Assembly (NCBI GenBank): GCA_002084535.1
Contig: NBLI01000238.1
Span: forward strand, 1 to 5,316
DNA from: Candidatus Zhuqueibacterota bacterium 4572_119
Lineage (GTDB): Bacteria; Zhuqueibacterota; Zhuqueibacteria; Thermofontimicrobiales; Thermofontimicrobiaceae
Length of the DNA stretch: 5,316 nt
Reading direction: 5' to 3'
This document shows positions 1-4,933 of this stretch, in pieces (the first letter of the stretch is position 1; each line of letters begins with the position of its first letter). Position numbers and translations under genes: made by a program. The notes below the pieces were generated by a model. It searched no databases. It saw only the letters and a program-made list of their open reading frames with translations, and was not told where the DNA came from.

Positions 1-24
1 AAAAAAATGTGATCCAAAAATTGA

Positions 25-45
25 GTGCCGGTAGGTACGACATGT
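25..45 (+). repeat. Hairpin repeat, copy A
   Basis: The stem GTGCC (25-29) pairs with GGTAC (34-38) through one G-U wobble, around the tetraloop GGTA, and is followed directly by GACATGT (39-45). The layout is identical to copy B 53 bp downstream, with different stem bases but preserved pairing. This looks like a small dispersed intergenic repeat rather than a gene-specific regulator. Confidence 0.55.
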
Positions 46-77
46 TTATAACAAATGGATAACCCAACATTTAAAAA

Positions 78-98
78 GTCCCGTCAGGGACGACATGT
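78..98 (+). repeat. Hairpin repeat, copy B
   Basis: The stem GTCCC (78-82) pairs perfectly with GGGAC (87-91) around the tetraloop GTCA, followed directly by GACATGT (92-98). It has the same geometry as copy A: a 5-bp stem, a 4-nt loop and the same 7-nt tail. The preserved structure with changed stem bases suggests selection or spread as a structured element. Confidence 0.6.
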
Positions 99-164
99 AA
101 CAGATTTATATTTATACAATTAACATCAAAAGCTAACAACAATTCCAATAGTCTTGTTTTTTGC

Positions 165-192
165 TGGACGGGCATGACAAAACTTCTATAAT
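165..192 (+). promoter_or_regulatory. Candidate sigma70-type promoter of the operon
   Basis: A perfect -10 hexamer TATAAT lies at 187-192, with TGGACG (4 of 6 matches to TTGACA) at 165-170 and a 16-nt spacer. Transcription would start near position 199, giving a 5' UTR of about 105 nt before the first ATG. The DNA is AT-rich, so a chance TATAAT is possible. If the host uses a Bacteroidota-type sigma factor the true promoter could differ. Confidence 0.4.
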
Positions 193-196
193 TTTC

Positions 197-247
197 ATTT
201 TAGAAAAAGTGTCCGGTAGAGAAATAATTAACAATATTTTCTAAAAT
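197..247. repeat. 11-bp perfect inverted repeat in the leader
   Basis: ATTTTAGAAAA at 197-207 is the exact reverse complement of TTTTCTAAAAT at 237-247, with 29 nt between the arms. The left arm sits at the predicted transcription start, just 4 nt past the -10 hexamer. It could be an operator for a dimeric regulator or an RNA hairpin in the 5' UTR. The arms are almost all A/T, so a chance match cannot be dismissed. Confidence 0.4.
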
Positions 248-292
248 AATATTTCTGTTTTTTAAATTGATTAAACATTAAATTGATGATAT

Positions 293-296
293 GGAG
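293..296 (+). promoter_or_regulatory. Ribosome binding site of the first FHA gene
   Basis: GGAG at 293-296 lies 8 nt before the ATG at 305. This is the only good Shine-Dalgarno match near the first gene and supports that start. Confidence 0.7.
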
Positions 297-304
297 CAAA
301 TATC

Positions 305-1147
305 ATGGGCTTAAAAGATAAAGCAAAAGGTTTCTGGAAAAAAGTATCAGACCTTGATGATGATAGTGAATCCGCTAATGGTCTGTCAAAAGAAAAGGAA
401 CGGATACCATACAAGGATATTTCAAAAAAGCTCAAAGATGTAATGAAACAAAATGTCGATGTTGTGGGCAGGAAAATAATAATCCCCAACTATTACGCGA
501 TTTATTTTAATGAAACAGACAGAAAAATGAGAGGAGAAGTCGAAGATGTAGTTCGCGATGAGTTGAGGGAAGAATTATATCACGAAATGCGAAAAATCAA
601 TCCGGAACAGAATAAACGCGATTTACTCATAGAGATTCAAACAGATTCAGCGCTCGATGATAGGGAATTTCGAATTGAACATCACATTAAAAAACCCGAG
701 TCAAGTGCCGGGAAAGTTACGGAGGAATCACCGGTTCACACACCCGAAGTTGAAAGTGAAATTGATTATCAGGAGACAATTATTGAACAGGCTCCGCCTA
801 CTACCACTGATGATAAGCAAACAGTTATCATGCAGCGCCCAACGGCGGATGTGCTCTATAAAATATTGGTTGATTCGGGTGAAGAAAAAAAGGAAATTGA
901 AATTTCAAAAAAAACAATCTCCATTGGACGAGGCACCAAAGATGATGTGAACTTGCAGAGCCCTGACTACTCAATTTCCAGAGCGCATGCTGTTATTTCA
1001 GTTAAAGATGATAAATTTTATCTAACTCCCTCCGGAATAAACGGTACCCTTTTGAATGATCAAGAACTGGAATTAAACGAAGAGGTAACAATATCCGCGG
1101 GAGATGAAATTAAAATCATGAATTATAGTTTAAAAATTTTACAGTAA
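305..1147 (+). CDS. FHA-domain protein with FhaA-like N-terminal domain (first of a pair)
   Basis: The 280-residue protein is soluble, with no signal peptide or membrane segment. Residues 1-18 form a basic amphipathic start like that of mycobacterial FhaA. Residues about 36-130 resemble the DUF3662/FhaA N-terminal domain, including the stretch IIIPNYYAIYF (58-68). Residues 131-180 are an acidic, Thr/Pro-rich linker. The FHA domain spans about 183-280, with GRG at 208-210, SRAH at 225-228 and NGT at 246-248, so the main phosphothreonine-binding positions (Arg209, Ser225, Asn246) are intact. FHA domains bind phosphothreonine; FhaA in mycobacteria acts in peptidoglycan synthesis control under PknB. 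Here the protein probably reads kinase marks for the PBP/SEDS pair encoded downstream. Linker threonines T158 and T173 sit in acidic-hydrophobic contexts that could be kinase sites. The ATG at 305 is supported by GGAG at 293-296. The family call is firm; the precise role is inferred. Confidence 0.9.
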   Translation: MGLKDKAKGFWKKVSDLDDDSESANGLSKEKERIPYKDISKKLKDVMKQNVDVVGRKIIIPNYYAIYFNETDRKMRGEVEDVVRDELREELYHEMRKINPEQNKRDLLIEIQTDSALDDREFRIEHHIKKPESSAGKVTEESPVHTPEVESEIDYQETIIEQAPPTTTDDKQTVIMQRPTADVLYKILVDSGEEKKEIEISKKTISIGRGTKDDVNLQSPDYSISRAHAVISVKDDKFYLTPSGINGTLLNDQELELNEEVTISAGDEIKIMNYSLKILQ

Positions 1148-1149
1148 AG

Positions 1150-1155
1150 AAAGGA
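1150..1155 (+). promoter_or_regulatory. Ribosome binding site of the second FHA gene
   Basis: AAAGGA at 1150-1155 lies in the 12-nt gap between the two FHA genes, with only 4 nt before the ATG at 1160. The spacing is short but no better start lies nearby. Confidence 0.6.
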
Positions 1156-1159
1156 CGCC

Positions 1160-1876
1160 ATGAGTCTCATTAATCGTATCGATTACGCCATAAAAAATAT
1201 CATCTATTCTTTGTTTTGGTGGTTTCTCGATCCACTGGATCAAGAAAGGCTCTACGGTCAATTGGTGGATGCAATTGAACGAAATCTTGACGCTAATGAT
1301 CCGGCACGTTTAGTCGCACCGGATAATTTTGATGTGTCTGTGAATAACACGATTTTTATCAAACACGCCCATTCCATCAAAAAGCTTGAAACTGTTGTAC
1401 AGGACAGGTTACAGAAATATTTGGCAAATAAAGACTACGAATTAGCACACCCAAAAATTAAAATACAGATCATTTCATCTGCCACTGTATCAAAAAGAAA
1501 GGCACAAATCCGCTGCTGGTTTTCTGATGAAGAAGATGAAAGTGAAATTGAAGTTAAGCAAAAAAAGTTCTTCCTCAAAATTCTATCGGGAGAAGGAAAG
1601 GGGAAAACCTGGAATTTAATTCCCGGTAACACCTATAATATCGGCCGCCTTTCATCATTGGACATTTGTTTACCCTATCAATTTATTTCCAAAAAGCAGG
1701 CTGCTTTACACTTTCTTTCCGAAGATAATATTAAAATAGTGGATCAGGGAAGCGCAAACGGTACATTCATTAATAATGAAAAAGATCCGATCACAGGCAG
1801 TCGCGAATTACGTCTGAACGACAAGATCAAATTTGGCAAACTTAATCCAATAATACTCACTCTTTCGGCAGAGTAA
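1160..1876 (+). CDS. Second FHA-domain protein with FhaA-like N-terminal domain
   Basis: The 238-residue protein repeats the architecture of its upstream neighbour, so the two look like diverged paralogues. Residues 1-45 are an amphipathic, aromatic-rich start (LFWWFLDP at 18-25 could touch a membrane, but it is too short and mixed for a clear transmembrane helix). Residues about 30-130 look like the DUF3662 domain, with LVAPDNFDVSV at 51-61 matching the conserved core. The FHA domain spans about 136-238: GR at 162-163, Ser177, and SANGTFINN at 198-206 holding the Asn200-Gly201 pair. The usual S-x-x-H motif reads SKKQ (177-180), so the histidine is lost, while the Ser and Arg that contact phosphothreonine remain. 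There is no Thr-rich linker as in the first protein. It is probably a phosphothreonine adaptor partnering the first FHA protein or the wall enzymes. By position it stands where fhaB stands in actinobacteria, but its domain layout is that of FhaA. Confidence 0.88.
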   Translation: MSLINRIDYAIKNIIYSLFWWFLDPLDQERLYGQLVDAIERNLDANDPARLVAPDNFDVSVNNTIFIKHAHSIKKLETVVQDRLQKYLANKDYELAHPKIKIQIISSATVSKRKAQIRCWFSDEEDESEIEVKQKKFFLKILSGEGKGKTWNLIPGNTYNIGRLSSLDICLPYQFISKKQAALHFLSEDNIKIVDQGSANGTFINNEKDPITGSRELRLNDKIKFGKLNPIILTLSAE

Positions 1877-1879
1877 AAA

Positions 1880-3409
1880 ATGCTTCTTATACTTACCATC
1901 TTAAAATTTCTGATACTCGGGATTATATTTATTTTTATACTGATAACCGGCATTAAAACGATAAAGAACATGCGTGGTATATTTTCATTTACCAGGCGCC
2001 GGGAAACTTCAGTTGTCGTTTGGGTATTCATTTTCGCCTTCCTCACTTTGCTTGCTTACCAGAGTTACTGGCAGATTTTTATTAACAGTGAATATTTCAC
2101 TAAAACTAAAAGTCTGCATGACCCGCGTCCCTGGATCGTTGAAGCGACGACGATGAAAGGCAAAATATATGATCGTAATCATGTTGACAGCTTGCTGCTG
2201 GCAGGATACACCCAATCCGCTGATGGCGGACTACCGAGGCGATTTTATCCGTTGGGTGAAGCGACATCCCACCTGATTGGTTACTCTGACGTGGAACGGA
2301 TTGGCAATGACATAACAATGACCATTGATTATGAATTGCAGAAATGCGCGTACGAAGCCTTTGGGGATAACAAAGGCGCGGTCGTTGCCATCGAACCCGC
2401 GACCGGAGATGTCCTGATATTAGTGAGCGCCCCAAGCTATCATCCTGATTCCGTATCGGTTGATGACGCGTGGGTTCGTATAGTTCAGGATGAAGAAAAT
2501 CAGCGGCTTTATAACCGCGCGTTGTGGGGACGTTATCCACCGGGTTCCACTTTCAAAGTGGTTGTGGCTTCCGCAGCCATCGAAAAAGGACTCGATCCTG
2601 TTTGGGAAATCGGCGCCAGCGGTTACCGCCCGCCGGGAGTAAGAAGAAAAAGGGTTTATGATCACGAACGAGCGAGCTACCGGAAAAGAGGACTCGTGTG
2701 GCGTGGTCAGGGAAAACTGGATATTACCAAAGCGCTCGTCAGATCCAGCAACGCCTATTATGCTAAATTGGGTGTTACAGTGGGCGATTCCATGATGCAT
2801 GAAACCGCTTTTCGATTTGGCTTCAATCAACCGGTCGCCTGGAATATTTCCCGTCCGGAATTGATGAAAGGAATTGTCGCTTTTCAAAGTTCATTTCCAC
2901 CCACGGAAAACGCCCATGAATTAGCCTGGTCATCCATTGGGCAGGAAAAAGTGCTGGCAACTCCTCTCCAGTTAGCCATGGTGGCAGCCGCCATTGCCAA
3001 TAATGGTGTTTTGATGAAACCTAAACTGGAGCTTAATGAAAAGCCACAAGTTTGGCAGCGGGTTGTTTCTGAAGAGACGGCAAAGAAAGTACAAAAAATG
3101 ATGCGTGAAGTCGTGTGGGCAAAAGGCGGAACAGCCTGGCGCATGCGCATGAAAGAGGTGGAAGCCGCCGGCAAAACCGGTACCGCGGAAATTACAAAAA
3201 TTATTACCAATGAAGACGGCTCAACTAAAAAAATAATTGTGAATAACGCGGTGTTTATTTCTTTTGCTCCGGTTGACAATCCTAAAATCGCCATCGCTGT
3301 CGTAGCTGAAGGCGCTGGATATGGCGGCGCGGCAGCAGCTCCTGTCGCTAAAGAGATTTATAAAAAAGCCCATCAATTAGGTTATTTTAAAAATGACGAA
3401 AATAAATAA
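1880..3409 (+). CDS. pbpA: Class B penicillin-binding protein, PbpA-like transpeptidase
   Basis: This 509-residue D,D-transpeptidase crosslinks peptidoglycan stem peptides outside the inner membrane, most likely as partner of the SEDS protein encoded next. Catalytic motifs are complete: STFK at 223-226 (nucleophile Ser223), SSN at 289-291 and KTGT at 432-435. IGQEKVLATPLQLA (353-366) is also typical of the fold. The pedestal starts around DPRPWIVEATTMKGKIYDRN (81-100), which resembles mycobacterial PbpA, then is unusually short: GYSD (134-137) is followed within about 8 residues by MTIDYELQK (147-155), where I recall some 40 more residues in PbpA. Two hydrophobic segments precede it, about 2-24 and 44-60, separated by a basic loop (K26, K29, R32, R39-R41). 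Positive-inside logic then gives an outside N-terminus and an external catalytic domain. An alternative start at Met31 (1970) would leave one membrane anchor. I prefer 1880, since the extra segment is clearly coding-like and begins 3 nt after the previous stop, though no good ribosome binding site is visible, suggesting translational coupling. The end overlaps the next gene by 17 nt. Confidence 0.93.
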   Translation: MLLILTILKFLILGIIFIFILITGIKTIKNMRGIFSFTRRRETSVVVWVFIFAFLTLLAYQSYWQIFINSEYFTKTKSLHDPRPWIVEATTMKGKIYDRNHVDSLLLAGYTQSADGGLPRRFYPLGEATSHLIGYSDVERIGNDITMTIDYELQKCAYEAFGDNKGAVVAIEPATGDVLILVSAPSYHPDSVSVDDAWVRIVQDEENQRLYNRALWGRYPPGSTFKVVVASAAIEKGLDPVWEIGASGYRPPGVRRKRVYDHERASYRKRGLVWRGQGKLDITKALVRSSNAYYAKLGVTVGDSMMHETAFRFGFNQPVAWNISRPELMKGIVAFQSSFPPTENAHELAWSSIGQEKVLATPLQLAMVAAAIANNGVLMKPKLELNEKPQVWQRVVSEETAKKVQKMMREVVWAKGGTAWRMRMKEVEAAGKTGTAEITKIITNEDGSTKKIIVNNAVFISFAPVDNPKIAIAVVAEGAGYGGAAAAPVAKEIYKKAHQLGYFKNDENK

Positions 3410-4931
3410 ATTTAAATCCGGCAAAAGTCCCTTCTATGGAATATTGGCAGCCATCCTCGTTACAATAATTGGCATGCTTTCTGTTTATATCGCGGGCAAC
3501 GCGAGAGGCTATGACCCAAGCCTGATTGTGCTCGTTCGGAATGCTCTTTTGATGTGTGTGTTTTTAATAATCTATTATCTGCTTAAGCCAAATTATAAAG
3601 GAGATTTCTCCATCCTTGTAATCGTGGCATTTTTAACAGGAATCGGTTTTGTAACTCAATACAGGATTAGCGCCGCGATTAATGTGGATTTTCAGGAAAC
3701 GCTTATCAAGCAATATTCCGCGGCGGCAATAAAAAAAATGCAGCCGGATTCTTTAACCGCCACAACAACATTGAACGACTCAACAGAAACAGACCTCATC
3801 CGCGAGAGAAGTCTTGACTCCATACAAAAAGAGGCGAAACAATTATTAAAACTTGAAAAATTCAAACTGAATGAGCTAATCAGAGAATTTTTTGAAAATG
3901 TCCCGGGATGGTCTCGATTCATTATTTCCTTTCTTATCGCGTTATTCTCTCTTATATATTTTGTTAAAAAATGTTCAAGTGACCGCTTTATGGATTCGTT
4001 ATCAAAGCCATTTTTCTGGGTCACGGTTACAATCTTCCTGCTTTTCGTTTTTGTCGTGTTGAGTGAAGTAAAAACACGCGGAAGGTTCGTCTATCAGATG
4101 ACTCCCTGGGAAGCGTTTAAAATTACAATTATTATCTTTTTAGCCGGATTTTTGTCCAAATACAAGGAAGACTTTCTGCGGCGTAAACCGAAAATCAGGG
4201 GGCAGCGCATTAAAAGTTTGTTAATTCCCTGGGGTCCTTTTATATTAATCTGGTTTATCCCGCAATTATTATTTGTGCTGCTCAAAGATTTCGGGCAGGT
4301 GATTATCTACGGTGGTTTGGTAGTCGTAATGATTTTTGTTTTAACAAGACGTTACATTTATTTGTTTGGCGGAATAGCCGTTACCGTATTTACCTCAAAA
4401 TTAATACTATTATCCGAAAGCTTTCTTCCCGCTCATGTAATGCAGCGTTTTAAATTGTGGTCAGATATCTGGGTTCTCCCGCACAATGAAGCCTGGTGGA
4501 ATAATGTTTATCAAATCATGAATTCATTTTTCGCGTTAAACGCCGGAGGAGTAACCGGCTCGGGTTTGGGTCTGGGCTACCCCACCAATATACCTTTAGT
4601 CGTTTCTGATTTTGTCTATTCCGCGATCTGTGAGGAATTGGGATTTCTCGGCGCTATCGTGCTTGTATTTGCCTACCTGGTATTGTTCCTTCTCGGAATG
4701 AGGATTGTCGCGGAAACGGACAATGACTTTGAAAAACTATTGGCTGTGGGTTTCACCACCATGCTGGCAATACAGGTTTTTGTGAACATTGGCGGTGTAA
4801 TAAAACTTATCCCGCTTACCGGCATAACACTGCCATTTATTAGCCGCGGCGGATTCTCATTTCTCATTTCATTTATCATTATTGGATTCCTGATGGGGCT
4901 TTCCCACCGAAACGGGAAAAGGATATCTTAA
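3393..4931 (+). CDS. rodA: SEDS-family peptidoglycan glycosyltransferase (RodA/FtsW)
   Basis: This 512-residue polytopic membrane protein polymerises lipid II into glycan strands. SEDS motifs are clear: TPWEAFK (237-243) for the usual QPSE-x-x-K, with Glu240 and Lys243; KDFGQ (298-302) for the PDLGT loop; the RFKLW and YQIMNSFFALNAGGVTGSG segments (352-356, 373-391); SDFVYSAICEELGFLG (405-420), whose Asp406 matches the catalytic Asp of RodA; and TGITLPFISRGGFS (476-489). I see about 12 membrane segments, near 14-34, 43-63, 72-90, 174-191, 206-223, 243-256, 279-297, 300-316, 321-340, 418-436, 449-469 and 487-503. Segment 72-90 matches the first helix of classic RodA, so two helices are added in front, as in actinobacterial relatives. 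Residues about 92-173 form a hydrophilic, charged, probably helical insertion predicted outside the membrane. The start is supported by the lysine-rich cytoplasmic N-terminus; the ATG lies inside the end of the PBP gene. RodA is preferred over FtsW because of the PbpA-like partner, but a division role is possible. Confidence 0.92.
   Translation: MTKINKFKSGKSPFYGILAAILVTIIGMLSVYIAGNARGYDPSLIVLVRNALLMCVFLIIYYLLKPNYKGDFSILVIVAFLTGIGFVTQYRISAAINVDFQETLIKQYSAAAIKKMQPDSLTATTTLNDSTETDLIRERSLDSIQKEAKQLLKLEKFKLNELIREFFENVPGWSRFIISFLIALFSLIYFVKKCSSDRFMDSLSKPFFWVTVTIFLLFVFVVLSEVKTRGRFVYQMTPWEAFKITIIIFLAGFLSKYKEDFLRRKPKIRGQRIKSLLIPWGPFILIWFIPQLLFVLLKDFGQVIIYGGLVVVMIFVLTRRYIYLFGGIAVTVFTSKLILLSESFLPAHVMQRFKLWSDIWVLPHNEAWWNNVYQIMNSFFALNAGGVTGSGLGLGYPTNIPLVVSDFVYSAICEELGFLGAIVLVFAYLVLFLLGMRIVAETDNDFEKLLAVGFTTMLAIQVFVNIGGVIKLIPLTGITLPFISRGGFSFLISFIIIGFLMGLSHRNGKRIS
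4917..4923 (+). promoter_or_regulatory. Ribosome binding site of the PP2C gene
   Basis: AAAAGGA at 4917-4923 lies inside the last codons of the SEDS gene, 10 nt before the ATG at 4934. It supports that start and implies coupled translation. Confidence 0.6.
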
Positions 4932-4933
4932 AT

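Larger units (their letters stand above)
1..304. other. Non-coding leader region upstream of the operon
   Basis: This AT-rich stretch has no credible gene on either strand: the plus-strand ATGs at 42 and 174 run into stops after 5-6 codons. It holds two hairpin repeats (25-45 and 78-98), a candidate promoter (165-192), an 11-bp inverted repeat (197-247), a 10-bp direct repeat (262-287) and the ribosome binding site of the first gene. Any gene to the left ends outside the window. I see no rho-independent terminator in it. Confidence 0.75.

Noticed and set aside
25..98. CRISPR array
   Set aside because: Only two repeat units, each about 21 bp with differing stems, and no third regular copy or spacer pattern.
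197..265. Inverted repeat followed by T-rich stretch as a rho-independent terminator
   Set aside because: The stem is nearly all A/T, the loop is 29 nt and the T run does not directly follow the stem.
267..295. Second promoter, TTGATT and TATGGA with a 17-nt spacer
   Set aside because: The -10 matches only 3 of 6 and overlaps the ribosome binding site, leaving almost no leader; the TATAAT at 187-192 is better.
657..950. 97-codon plus-strand open frame in another frame
   Set aside because: Inside the first FHA gene; product is Lys/Arg/Leu-rich with no domain, while the main frame carries a clear FHA protein.
2106..2540. 144-codon minus-strand open frame
   Set aside because: Antisense to the PBP pedestal and transpeptidase region; the plus-strand motifs show that is the real coding frame.
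2420..2887. 155-codon minus-strand open frame
   Set aside because: It lies wholly inside the PBP gene, has low-complexity shadow-like composition with no recognisable domain, and has no operon context.
2884..3294. 136-codon minus-strand open frame
   Set aside because: Antisense to the KTGT region of the PBP; its Ser/Thr/Ala-rich product has no family features.
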